A stretch of 64,000 nucleotides of DNA from Astragalus membranaceus (Eukaryota > Streptophyta > Magnoliopsida > Fabales > Fabaceae): NCBI GenBank assembly GCA_039519185.1, contig CM076846.1, positions 182,451,068 to 182,515,067 on the forward strand, read 5' to 3'. The notes beneath the pieces were generated by a model, which saw only the letters and a list, made by a program, of their open reading frames with translations, did not search any database and was not told the origin of the DNA. The position numbers and the translations under genes are program-made. This document shows, piece by piece, positions 20,400 through 30,843 of the stretch (positions are counted from its first letter, which is position 1; the number at the start of each line of letters is the position of its first letter).

Positions 20400-21225
20400 T
20401 TTACGACGAAGATCATCTACTTTCCGGTGCCAAAACATCTTGAGAAACCCCCTGAAGGTTTGAAGATGCATGATGAGACTGGTGATCCGAATCGCCATCT
20501 CGATTACTTCGATATGATAATGCAATATTGGAACGTCCCAAACGAAATCAAATGTCATATTTTCCCCCTCACTCTTGAGAAGTTGGCTTTGGACTGGTTC
20601 CGAGACCTCAAACCGAACTCAATATCCTCCTGGGACCAGCTAGCCAAGTTATTTTCTGCCCATTTCGCCCACTCCAAAATGAAGCCAAAATCTCGGAAGG
20701 TCTTGTAGGCAATTCGGCAAGGGGAAAATGAGTCACTCCGGGTCTCGCAATGAGAAGGAGGCTCGGAATGAGAAGGAGGCTTGGAACTATAGTTAACTCA
20801 GGTCTCGCAACCGTCACCAGCATTATTCTGATCTCAACGAGACAAGAGCCAGAATCTTAGCAGAATGCATGAATGCAGAATTTAAGGAAGTTAAGTTCAC
20901 TGATCCACTCCCGCACAGGCCGGGGCAGCGGTCTAACAAGTACTGTCGGTATCACCGAAGTAAAAGACATGACACCAATCGCTGCAATGCTTTGAAAGAT
21001 GACATTGAGGAACTGATCAAGAAGGGGAAATTGAGCCAGTACATTACTAAGCCACCTCGACAGGACGGAGAGGTTAAAAAAGAAAAGGATGACCCTAGAA
21101 AGAAGGGTAAGGCTCGACAAGAGAAGGAAGAGAGCTCGGAGGACGAGCGTGACTTTCGAAAGTCTAAAGGTTGGCCGGTAATGATAGTCATCTCAGGAGG
21201 ATACCTCGATGAAGCATCAGGGTAA
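20400..21225 (+). pseudogene. Tat A gag, frameshifted
   Basis: The retrotransposon Gag core is visible (HDETGDPNRHLDYFD, FPLTLEKLALDWFRDLKPNS, SWDQLAKLFSAHF), then a stop at 20,706-20,708. The reading is picked up at 20,869 with the KYCRYHRSKRHDTNRCNALK knuckle-like region and a Lys/Glu-rich tail. The start lies upstream in a different frame. Not functional as it stands. Confidence 0.8.
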
Positions 21226-21240
21226 GACTATGAAGAGAAA

Positions 21241-21781
21241 GTGGAAGGAAATCATGAGTGCTGCTTCCACCTCGGCGGTAACCTCGACCCAGGTCCGACC
21301 TCCTTTGGCATTTGGCGATCAAGACTTGCTAGATGGAAAGCCCAGCAAGCATGTGCCTCTATTGATCAGGGCTGTCATGGCCAATCACGAGATAAGAAGA
21401 ATCCTTGTCGATCAGGGAAGCTCGACAGATATCATTTTTATCGACCCTGTGAGAAAGCTGCAAATCTCTGAGGAAGACTTCACCCCTTACAGGGGATCTG
21501 ACCTTTCGGGTTTCAATGGGTCCCGGACCAAACCACTCGGCTATTTGAAATTAATGGTCACCTATGGCGAAGAACCATTGGAGAGGACAGTCAAGACCAA
21601 ATTTCTAGTTTTGTCATGCCCCTCGGTCTACAACTGTATTATTGGAAGACCGACTCTAAGAAGGCTCGGAGCTGTAACCTCAACAGTTCATTTGAAAGTA
21701 AATTCTACTCTCTGTGCAACAAAGTTATTACCCTCTATGCCGACCACGAGTCCTCCCAGAGATGTTTCTATCTGCACGTGA
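21241..21781 (+). pseudogene. Tat A aspartic protease region, altered
   Basis: The retropepsin-like block RRILVDQGSSTDIIF is present but has VDQGSS where VDTGSS-like active sites are usual in this group. The family often shows DxGSS, so loss of function is not certain. Later blocks GYLKLMVTYG and YNCIIGRPTLRRLGA follow. The frame closes at 21,781 before reverse transcriptase. Confidence 0.72.
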
Positions 21782-22249
21782 AAGCAGATAGGCAGGCCTC
21801 AGAGGAGGGGGTTCCCCCGAAGAAGCAGAAGCCCGGAAGGATTCCAAAAAGAGAAGAAACATCAGAGCTGTCGATGTCAATGTCACAGACCTTGATGCGA
21901 GGTACGACCCTGACAACTCCGAAGAGGAGAGCGATGACGATCTTACCCGAGAGCTGAAGAAGAAAATCAAGCGACCTCAACCTGATGGGGAATTCGTGCA
22001 AATCCAATTGGGAGATGACCCTAACCCAAACTATCAAGATTGGATCCGATCTCCCTGATGAAGTTAAAGCAAAGCTCGCTCTATGTCTGCAAGCTCATGC
22101 CGACCTCTTTGCCCGGTCGGCAAAAGATATGCCCGGGATTCCCCCGGAAGTCGCCTGTCACCAACTAGCTGTTACCCCCGGAGCCAAGTGGGTCGCCCAG
22201 CGGAGAGAGCTCAAAGCAAGGAGAAAGTCGCTGCTGCGGCCAAGGCCGT

Positions 22250-23560
22250 CGATGATCTAGTTAATGTCGATTTTGTAAAGGAAGTCAAGTATACAACTTG
22301 GCTCTCAACCCTGTACTTGTTAAGAAAAGTAATGGAAAATGGCGAATGTGCGTTGATTACACCGACCTTAATAAGACCTGTCCAAAGGATGCCTTCCCTG
22401 TCCCTAGCATTGATCGCCTCGTCGACAATGCTTCAGGTTTTCGCTTACTATCTTTTATGGACGCCTACTCCGGATACAACCAAATTGCGATGTTCCCTCC
22501 CGACCAAGAAAAGTCCGCCTTCATGACGGACCGCAGTAATTTTTGTTACCGAGTTATGCCGTTTGACTTGAAAAATGCGGGGGCTACCTATCAGAGAATG
22601 ATGAACTGAGTATTTCATAAACAGACTGGGCGCAATGTAGAAGTATATATATCTCGACGACATGATCGCAAAACGCAAGGGTGAGAGCCTCCACGTAGTC
22701 GATCTTGAAGAGATCTTCGCGGAAATCCGAAAAAATAAGATGAGGTTGAACCCAGAGAAATGCACGTTCGGTGTCCGTGCTGGGAAATTCCTTGGTTTCT
22801 ACCTCACAGAGAGGCATCGAGGCCAACCCGGATAAATGTCGGGTGGTGACTGAAATGCGCACCCCATCTACCAAAAAGGAGCTCCCGAAGCTTAACGGCA
22901 TGATCGCCGCACTATCTCGTTTCATCTCCAATGCTACGTTCAAGTCACTCCCTTTGTTCAAATTACTAAAGAAGGAAGCAAAGTTTGAATGGACCCCGGA
23001 GCGGGACGAGGCCCTCTCCCAGCTTAAAAAGGCCCTTGTCCGAGCCACCAATCTTGCCCCGGCCAAACCCGGGAGAAACCTTATACCTATATTTAGCAAT
23101 CTCGGATGAAGCGTTGGGCGCCATTCTCACTCGAGAAACAAAAATCGGACAAAGCCCGGTATACTTTGTGAGCAAAGCTTTACAGGGACCAGCAATTAGG
23201 TACCAGAAAATAGAGAAAATTGCTTTTGCTTTGCTCATGGCGGTGCGTCGCCTCCGACCTTACTTCGTCGCTCATCAGGTCATGGTACGGACAAACCATT
23301 CGATCCGACAAATCTTACACCGACCCGATCTGGCAGGACGAATGATAAAATGGGCAGTGGAACTCTCCGAGTTCGGCATCAAGTACGACTGTACGAGTCC
23401 AGGGCCAGCTGTGAAAGCTCAGATACTTGCCGAATCTGTCGCAGAAATGACCCATGCCGACCCTGAAGGCGAATTGTGGATGCTCCATGTTGATGGATCC
23501 TCAAACCCGAAGGGGAGTGGTGCCAGGGCTAATGCTAGAAAGCCCGGCAGGCGTCATAAT
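22250..23560 (+). pseudogene. Tat A reverse transcriptase and RNase H, frameshifted
   Basis: Reverse transcriptase is spread over overlapping frames: VKKSNGKWRMCVDYTDLNKT, SFMDAYSGYNQI, VMPFDLKNAGATYQRMMN, then a stop at about 22,607. The expected YxDD region near 22,640-22,665 is out of frame. Connection and first RNase H follow in two more frames (22,771-23,109 and 22,985-23,563), with ETLYLYLAISDEALGAIL as the start of RNase H. At least three frameshifts separate the parts. Confidence 0.8.
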
Positions 23561-24343
23561 TGAAGTATCTCTCACTTTTGGCTTCCCAACTTTAAATAAT
23601 CAAGCAGAATACGAGGCGGGAATAGCAGGGATCCGACTTGCCCTAGACCTCCGAGTTACTCGGGTCACTTTGAACACCGATTCCTTGCTGGTAGTCTCGC
23701 AAATCGGAAAGCAATACGAAGCCAAGGACCCGACCTTGCAGAAGTATCTAACCAGAGTACGGGAATTGCTTGACCTTTTCGTGTTTCCAGAAGTTAAGCA
23801 CGTTCCCAGAATGGAAAACATCAGAGTGGATGTTCTATCCAAACTCGCTAGCACCAAAGTTCGTGGAAATCACCGATCTATAATCCAGGAAACGCTGAAC
23901 AAACCCAGTGTCCTCCCTAACCCGGAGCTCGCTTTTTCCATCAATGTAGTTGAGGAAAGCAAAGGATGGATTTTACCAATAATGAAGTACATCAAGTCGG
24001 GGGACGAACCTCTGGACTCTCGTGAAGCCAAATTAGTCAGGAGGAAGGCCTCCTCCTTCTCCGTGATTGATGGATCACTTTACAAAAGAAGTCTCTCTGC
24101 ACCATTATTGAAATGCATTAAAGGAGAGGAAGTAGATTATGTCATGGCCGAGATCCACAAGGGAATTTGTGGACAGCATCTCGGAGGTCGGTCTCTAGCT
24201 CGGAAAGCCTTAAGAGCAGGGTATTTTTGGCAAACCATGGAAACCGATGCGAAAAACCATGTCAAAAAATGCAAAAAATGTCAAATCCATGCCAATGTTC
24301 TTGTAGCACCCCTTGCCGAGCTCACTGGTCTCACCTCGCCATG
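23454..24343 (+). pseudogene. Tat A second RNase H and integrase zinc finger, truncated
   Basis: A second, archaeal-type RNase H (LHVDGSSN, then NNQAEYEAGIAGIRLAL) marks the Tat/Ogre lineage, which carries two RNase H domains. It is followed by the integrase H2C2 finger (MAEIHKGICGQHLGGRSLAR and KKCKKCQIH). The integrase core is absent because the LTR of Athila B starts at 24,344. Confidence 0.82.
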
Positions 24344-24564
24344 TGATAAGTCCTAATTTAGTGTGTTTTTAGCATTTTGAATTAAATAAAAATTGTGGGA
24401 TTGTAGTTCTACTTTGGAGCTATTTTACTACAAAGTGTTACTTTTGATTTTCAGGCCTAATTATGGAGAAAATGAGGAATTTTGGATGATTAATGAGCAA
24501 GGATCAAAAGACAGTAGGAAGAGGAGAAGAACTAAGCAGAATAAAAGCTGAATATCATGAGTAG

Positions 24565-24865
24565 ACGCACGGTCCGTGCGTGTTCTAGCACAGTCCGTGC
24601 GTGTTCTAGCACAGTCCGTGCGTCCTGTTCGCAGTTTTGAGGGAACCAAGCGCAGAAAATGGTTAAAGCAGCGCACGATCCGTGCGCCCAGCAAGCACGA
24701 TTCGTGCATGATGCTCGCAGCTGAGAATTCCAAAAGTTTCACGATACGCACGATCCGTGCGCATTCCTAGCACGGTCCGTGCGCCCTATTGCTGTTCAGA
24801 ATTTCAAAAGCCTTACATGCAGCACGGTCCATGCGCCTCTGAAACACGACCCGCGCGCCTTATGC
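24565..24865 (+). promoter_or_regulatory. Array of GCACGGTCCGTGC-type near-palindromes
   Basis: About nine copies (GCACGGTCCGTGCG, GCACAGTCCGTGCG, GCACGATCCGTGCG and worn forms) lie at uneven spacing in 300 bp and end about 90 bp before the TATA box. The core is palindromic around its middle base. Confidence 0.75.
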
Positions 24866-24952
24866 AAAATTTAAAAGATGTTACAAAACTTTTCTCATTC
24901 TCTTCATCATGGCTTGTAATTCGAATTTAAGGACTTGTCTACTGATCCTAGG

Positions 24953-24960
24953 CTATAAAT
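24953..24960 (+). promoter_or_regulatory. TATA box of the Athila B LTR
   Basis: GGCTATAAATAGGACC lies downstream of the palindrome array in the expected U3/R position. Confidence 0.7.
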
Positions 24961-25852
24961 AGGACCTCAATTCAGCTGTAATATCATCTTGGCTTACTTG
25001 AAAATTACACTCAAAGTTTATCTAAGTTCTTGCTTCCATTTTAGCTTTTGTTCTTACTTTACTTTACTTTCTTGTTCTTATTTTCTGTTCTTATATTTCC
25101 AGCAACTTTACTTTCTGTCATTTATCGCTTTCTTTTACATTCAGTCATTTACATTCTCGCAATTTTATAATTCTGCCATTTACATTTTTTGATATTTACC
25201 TTTATGTCATTCTCTTCTACTCCCTTGTCTACTATGATCATGTGTGAGTAGATTTCTTTAGTCTTGGGATTGTGGGAAACAATCCAATGATGGGTCTATA
25301 AACAATTCCAAGACTAAACTCTATCTTATTAGAGTTTGCTTTTTAATCTAATTCCATCGTATTAATTTTATAAAACAAATATCAAACGAAGTACCGAGAG
25401 GTGAAATTTGATATTGAAACAAATGGAATTAGACAAGGCAAATCAAAGCATGAGAATAGCTTTGATAGCCTTGGGACAATAAGGTTGCGCTTAATGGGTC
25501 TCTGCAATGGTCAACCATGAGAATAGGTTTGGTCATTATTTCGAGACACGTTCTTGTATTCCGAAAGGAAACTTGAATTACACCAAAAAGCATACCTTGT
25601 CCTTAAAAACAAATTTCAATATAAGATAGAGGATAGTTAAGGGGTTGTTTTAATTCTGTCATTGTGATTTGACCATACTTCCAAGGCGCTTTTTACATCT
25701 TAAATTTTAATCAACAAATCACTTCTTCTTATAAAACTATTCCCTTTCAGCTAATCAACATCAAAACTAGATTGGTAATCACATTTTACTCCCTGTGGAC
25801 CGATACTTTCTATTACGCGATAAGACCGTGCACTTGCGGCCTATCAAGTTTT

Positions 25853-25870
25853 TGGCGCCGTTGCCGGGGA
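25853..25870 (+). other. Primer binding site (Asp-tRNA) of Athila B
   Basis: TGGCGCCGTTGCCGGGGA follows the LTR end after six bases. This sequence is the known Athila-type site complementary to Asp-tRNA. Confidence 0.85.
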
Positions 25871-25962
25871 GTTAGTGATATTAATCGACTTTTAGGTACC
25901 GGTTAGACTGAAATTTTATTTTTCTTTTATTTTCTTATTTTTTTGATTCTCTTATTCTTCGA

Positions 25963-26280
25963 ATGCGAAGAGTCCGAAGTCTTGGAGAAATTGTTCAACC
26001 AATTCCTGAGATTGAAAGATTCTTACATAGAAGAAGAAGAGAATTGCGCAATAACCAAGTAATGGTGGATAATCAAAATCGCACTCTCAAGGAGTATGCT
26101 ACGCCTTCTACGGCAGAACCCCATGGTGTTATTGGGGATCCAAACATTGATGCTAATAATTTTGAACTCAAACCGTCCTTACTTTCTATGGTCCAACAAG
26201 ATCAATTTTCTGGATCAGTCACTGAAGATCCAAATCATCATCTATCAATTTTTCTTGAATATTGTGGCACTTTAAAATTG
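25963..26280 (+). pseudogene. Athila B gag N-terminal part, split by CACTA
   Basis: The frame opens MRRVRSLGEIVQPIPEIERF and reaches HHLSIFLEYCGTLKLN, where the CACTA element begins. Text after the far CACTA end (35,460 onward, NGVTPEAIRLKLFPFSLRDK) continues the same Gag core in frame once the element and one AAT are ignored, so the insertion point is exact. The rest of gag is lost at the LINE. Confidence 0.85.
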
Positions 26281-26283
26281 AAT

Positions 26284-26690
26284 CACTACAAAAAAAATGG
26301 TCATTAGCGAGGGAAATTTCCCTCGCAAAATGACCTAAATACGTCGCTAATAGTCATTTGCGATGGAATTAGCGACGGACTGGTTCCCTCGCTAATTCCC
26401 TCCTCGCTACTGGGATTAGCGAGGGAATTTTAATCCCTCGCTAATTAGCGAGGGAATTTTCCCTTGCTAATTAGCGAGGGATTAAAATTCCCTCGCTAAT
26501 AAAGACAGCCACGTGGATAATTCTGATAGCCACGCGTCCAATTTCCCTAGCTATTTCCCTCGCTAATTCCCTCGCTAATTAGCGAGGGATTAAAATTCCC
26601 TCGCTAATAAAGACAGCCACGTGGATAATTCTAACAGCCATGCGTCCAATTTCCCTCGCTAATTCCGTCGCTAATTCCGCCGTCAATGCC
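26284..26690. repeat. Left subterminal repeats of the CACTA element
   Basis: Many copies of CCCTCGCTAA/TTAGCGAGGG are present, several joined into the 20-bp palindrome CCCTCGCTAATTAGCGAGGG. A 108-bp block with AAAGACAGCCACGTGGATAA is tandemly duplicated (about 26,471 and 26,579). Confidence 0.85.
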
Positions 26691-26899
26691 CAACTGATTG
26701 AATTTTTTTTTGATAAACCTGCTTTCCTTCTAGATGTTTTTCCCTAAGGAGGGTTTTGCATCAGAAGGTTTTAACGAGGCTCCTTTCCTTTGTTTAAAAA
26801 AAACCTGTATTTTAATCATAAATAATAAAATCTAAAATACATAAAATAGTTTGAAATAAAAATTTCGAGAATAAAATTCGAATCAACAACACTTAATCT

Positions 26900-28690
26900 G
26901 AAATGTTATAACAAAATATTGAATTGTCAAACTGATACAACAAATCCTAAAAGCTGCTGCCGCCATCAAACTCCTCGCCCTCCTAGCCTCTCCAGACTCC
27001 CCAGACTCCTCAGCTTGCTCCTCATCTTGTTCCTCATCTTGCTGCTCATGTTGCTGCATATTCTTAAAATACCTAAACATCAGCTCCTGCCTACGGAACA
27101 CCTTCACAAAGTCTTCGTGCATCTTTTTCATAGCCTCAGTAGAGGTCCTGACCTCCTGTCGAGTATCATGCAGCTCATGTCGAGTAGACTGCAGCTCCTG
27201 CTCCAGCTTCCTAATATGCTCTGTCTGCGCAGGAGTAGAAGCTGGTCGACTGCGTATTTCGCTGCTCCCGACCACAGACTGGCCCATACATGGAGCCAAG
27301 GGCCCCGTACCATACAGGCGACCCTTAGACCAACCTACTGTCTTCTCCCAATTTTGGTTTGCCAGATCTATCATCTCAGGAGTAAGTTGGCCAAGTGATT
27401 CAGGGTCCCAGCTCCCCTGAGTCAGCTGAGTCATGATCTCATTTATTTGCTCTTGTTTTGAATAACCGCAAATTAGCGCTCCATTTTAACAAAGCAACAT
27501 TATATAATACAAATCAAGTTGTATATTTACCTGAGTCATCCTGGAGCGCTCATCAACATATTCGCCAGTGCCTTTCCTCACATGGGTGGTTCTATGCAGC
27601 TCAGGAGCAGTGATAGGGCGTCCTGCCTTCTTACTCTGTAAAATGAAACACATTTTCAAAAATTGCTAACTAATTAACTAATGTAAAAAAAACACACAGA
27701 TTTTAAAAATAATTTACCAATCTAGAAGCATCCTGAGCCTGGTTGATGGACCCGCCGCAGTGAAGCGAGTCACCCTTTTCAGAGTTTCTATTATTCTTGG
27801 CTTTTGCAGCATTTTTATTGAAAGTCTTTGTAGCCCAATGGCCCTTGAAGGCATTCCAAATTTCATCACTCATGTAGTTAGGCTTCTTATCTTTACAGCG
27901 TAGCTTATAAAGCAAATCTGATATTTGAGCACCCATCCTTTTAAAAAAAGTCTCTGGACATTGTCATTATCTTCTATGTCCCATGTCACTTTGGTCTGTA
28001 TTAAGTAAAATGAAAGTATGTATTAGTAATTATATTAAACGTTATTAAACATAAAATTTAAACTAACAATATAAGTAATGACAAAATAATTGACACTTAC
28101 CCTAAAGAAGTACAACTGATCATTCCTGTCCTTTTCATCGACTTTACTCCACTTTTTTTGGAACTTTTGAAAATATTTTTTGCGGATGACATGAGTGATG
28201 CTTGATGAAGCTGCCTTTGTAGGAAGAAGCCTGCATAATGAAAGATATATCAAACAATCAAATATATATAAGTCGTTGCATAATTAACTTAAAATAAACA
28301 AACAATATAACACTTACGCGTTACCACGACTATATATGACTTTGAGTCTGACACCATTAATAACAACCACCTCCACTCTCTCGTCATCGGTCGATGAATC
28401 AAAATCAACATTACCACCACCAATATCATGCTCAATATCATCCTGGGGCTCTGGTGCAGTAGGCATAGATAACCCAGCTGTGGAGCCCATATGTCCAGAT
28501 GATGAGCCTATATGCCCAGCTGGTGTGCCCATATGCCCAGCTGGTGTGACCATATACCCAGCTGGTGTACCCAGCTGGTGTGCCCATATTCCCTGCTGCA
28601 TACGCATTTGGTGGGCCCATATAATGCCCATGTGATGGTAAATGTTACCATCCGGGGCCAGATGGAGCAGGCAGAGGTTGTGGGGCAATC
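26900..28690 (-). pseudogene. CACTA second gene, Transposase_24-like (TnpA-type), multi-exon
   Basis: Exon pieces in order on the minus strand are: about 28,690-28,318 (Pro-rich start, repeated HMGTPAGH-type motifs, acidic stretch, RLKVIYSRGN); 28,230-28,101 (LPTKAASSSITHVIRKKYFQ, donor GTAAGT); 27,995-27,718 (SDEIWNAFKGHWATKTFNK, KNNRNSEKGDSLHCGGS); 27,635-27,531; and a last one ending near 26,900 (PEMIDLANQNWEKTVGWSKG and a coiled-coil-like Arg/Glu/Gln stretch). The W-F-W and NR-HxGGS pattern is that of plant transposase_24 proteins of CACTA elements. The third exon seems to need a one-base shift near 27,940, so it may be dead. Confidence 0.7.
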
Positions 28691-28725
28691 GGAGCGGTAG
28701 CTGGTGGGCCCAAAAACGTATGACC

Positions 28726-28860
28726 CCTCAGGAGGAAGATTGTAAGGGGTAACAATGACTGGCCAACAAGAGTAGGGTGACGCCGATGCTTGGATATATG
28801 GAGTAAATTCATCAGAGCACAAGCCAAGCCGAACATTCCGTGGGTCTGAGGCAAAATCTG
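28726..28860 (-). pseudogene. TNP2 (Transposase_21) fragment of the CACTA element
   Basis: DFASDPRNVRLGLCSDEFTP and SCWPVIVTPYNLPP are conserved TNP2 text upstream of the catalytic core. Only about 45 codons remain. On one side the reading stops at the Athila C boundary (28,861), on the other it is joined to the Pro-rich start of the second gene, so the catalytic part of the transposase is gone. Confidence 0.82.
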
Positions 28861-28880
28861 AATGCACTTGATCAAGTTTT

Positions 28881-28898
28881 TGGCGCTGTTACCGGGGA
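28881..28898 (+). other. Primer binding site of Athila C
   Basis: TGGCGCTGTTACCGGGGA is the Athila Asp-tRNA site with two changes from the copies at 25,853 and 51,839. Confidence 0.78.
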
Positions 28899-28960
28899 CT
28901 GTTGTGATATTGATTGATTTTTCGGTATCAGTTAGACTAAATGTTTTTATTCTTGTTACT

Positions 28961-29185
28961 ATGAATAAACATGTATTTACATTCTCCAGGGAGGAATGGG
29001 AATACTTTGAGGAATCTTTGCAACCACCACCACGTTGCTTAAAAGGGATATACAAAAATGTATTTGGTTTTTCCAAGGAGGAATGGGAATCTTATGCGTC
29101 ATCGTTGCCACCACCACCACCTTTCTTACAAGGGTTATTCAAAAAAATACATGAAGCAAAAATTAAGAAAAATATTTGTTGTTGA
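28961..29185 (+). other. Short ORF with an internal duplication in Athila C
   Basis: From the ATG at 28,961 the frame reads MNKHVFTFSREEWEYFEESL, then repeats the pattern as GFSKEEWESYASSLPPPP; each copy ends near LKGIYK or LQGLFK. The DNA (AGGAGGAATGGGAAT) is duplicated about 100 bp apart. It sits where gag would start, but no Gag motif is seen. I would not call it a gene without expression data. Confidence 0.35.
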
Positions 29186-29554
29186 GGTAGATCAAAATAA
29201 TGGTAAAGTGGTAGTGGAAGATGATTCACAAGAGATATACCATGAAATGGAAAGTACAAAGGAAATTGGAATTTCTCCCTTGAATAAGTATATTAATTTA
29301 TATGCATGTGTGGATGTTACAATGTTGTGCCCTTTATCTTATTTTTCACCTTCCTTTGTGAAAATAACACTTGATCTAGGAGGAATTGAAAAAAAATCTT
29401 ATTGCTTACACAACTTCCATTTTACAAGCCATGGGATCCAGGAATATGTTTCCATTCTTCATGTGTCACTTGGTCTTTATGCTTCAAGCAATGGGAGCCA
29501 GGAATAAGTCTATAAAGGGCAAAGGTCAAGCTAATGACCATAAACAAGCGCTGC

Positions 29555-29570
29555 GTGGGAGGCAACCCAC
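29555..29570 (+). ncRNA. Hairpin with AGGCAA loop (Athila C)
   Basis: GTGGG-AGGCAA-CCCAC follows AAGCGCTGC. The equivalent in Athila F is TTGGG-AGGCAA-CCCAA at 57,706-57,721, with the outer pair changed from G-C to T-A. Confidence 0.6.
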
Positions 29571-29670
29571 AGGGTTTACCTATGTTTTGTTTTTCTGGAA
29601 TAAGAAGAAAAGCTACAAATGCTAGTCAATGTGAGCTTTCTTACCTCTCTCATATATTCCATTCTGTTTT

Positions 29671-29686
29671 ACATTGAGGACAATGT
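29671..29686 (+). ncRNA. Hairpin ACATTG-AGGA-CAATGT (Athila C)
   Basis: A perfect 6-bp stem with loop AGGA is followed by a purine-rich GCATGGGGGG tract, the same order (hairpin then purine tract) as near the 3' LTR. Confidence 0.5.
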
Positions 29687-30464
29687 TTGGTCCAAGCATG
29701 GGGGGTATCTTGCCCTTTTTACTGTTTTTATTGAGTCTAGTTTGCTTTGAATAAATATCATCTCCCCTTGTTACAAGTCTTTGGAAATTTCCAAAAAGCA
29801 TGTTTTTTAAAAGGCCTCTTTTGAATAAATATTTGAGCTTCATAGCATTAATCTAGGTGGACTGGCTGCTAAAAATAGAAACAATTGTTTGTTTGTTGTT
29901 GCTTCTTGGGTTTTCACACACACACTCTTGAGACTGGCTTTTGGTTATTAGTACTATTAGGAAGATTGAAAAGAAACTAGTAATCTGGTTCTCTTGGTGA
30001 CATTCACCGGATGCGAGGTTACTGGAGAAAAATGTCTGAGGTGAGGTATCAAGAACAAGGAAAAAAAAAGAAAAAAAAATGCAAATTAGTACATCAAGCA
30101 AAAAGGGCTGACCACTTTAGTTCAGATTGAAAAATTTAAAAATTAAAAGTGGTTGGCCTGCATGTGAAATCAAAGAAAAAGAAAGGAAAAAATGCTTGAA
30201 TGCCCAGCGTATAAAGACCCTCCTTTGAGACCCAGTCTAGTGAATGGAAGACCCAAGCTTAAGAATGTTAGGGAATTGGTTCTATGCTGACATTGATATC
30301 TTTTCTAATGTGCTTATACCTCAAACTTGTCTCTTAATTCACAAAAGCCCAAGTGGTAAGTCTCAAACCAAATAAGAAATGCTGAAATTTGCCCCGGTTC
30401 ACTTAAGGTTTTTGCATGAATTTACAATTTTTTTCCAAAATTGGTCTAAAGGGGTTTTATAGTT

Positions 30465-30503
30465 TTGCTTGAGGACAAGTAAAGATTCAAGCATGGGGGA
30501 GTT
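30465..30503 (+). other. Hairpin TTGCTT-GAGGAC-AAGTAA and polypurine tract (Athila C)
   Basis: The stem holds with one G-U pair. The purine-rich GCATGGGGGAGTTT ends exactly at the 3' LTR start (TGATAAGTCC, 30,504), as needed to prime plus-strand DNA. Confidence 0.75.
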
Positions 30504-30728
30504 TGATAAGTCCATTTTATGTGTCTTTTTAGTACTTATTTTTATTAAGTATTTGGTACTTTAGTTTTATTTTAGAGCTATTTTACTACCGATTGTTTGT
30601 TTTTGTTTTTAGATCAAGATTTGAGAAAAAGTGAAGGAATTATAGTGCAAAAAGTATAAAGAGAAGTCTCAAGCAAAAAGGGAGCAAAAAGAATTAAGAA
30701 AGCTGGAAATTTACACTGTTAGTCTCTG

Positions 30729-30843
30729 GCACGACCAGTGCGCCTCTGGCACGACCAGTGCGTAATTTGGCACGACCAGTGCGTGATATATTTTTCCCGT
30801 TGGAATATTAAGTAACATTCACTGTTTGGCACGACCAGTGCGC
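30729..30843 (+). promoter_or_regulatory. Array of GCACGACCAGTGCG motifs
   Basis: Four copies of GGCACGACCAGTGCG lie in about 115 bp; arms GCAC/GTGC flank a fixed core GACCA. A TATA-like CCTATATAAAG follows at 30,926-30,934. The array takes the same U3 place as the different motif of Athila B. Confidence 0.75.

Larger units (their letters stand above)
24344..25846 (+). mobile_element. 5' LTR of Athila B (1,503 bp)
   Basis: It starts TGATAAGTCC, ends GGCCTATCA, and is followed by an Asp-tRNA primer site, the Athila hallmark. It interrupts the integrase of Tat A, with CCATG as the candidate left duplication. No 3' LTR of this family is seen in the window. It holds the GCACGGTCCGTGC array and a TATA box. 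Confidence 0.83.

Noticed and set aside
28961..29185. KRAB-box protein because of FSREEWEYFEE
   Set aside because: KRAB is a tetrapod domain; the match is a short chance resemblance inside a retroelement.
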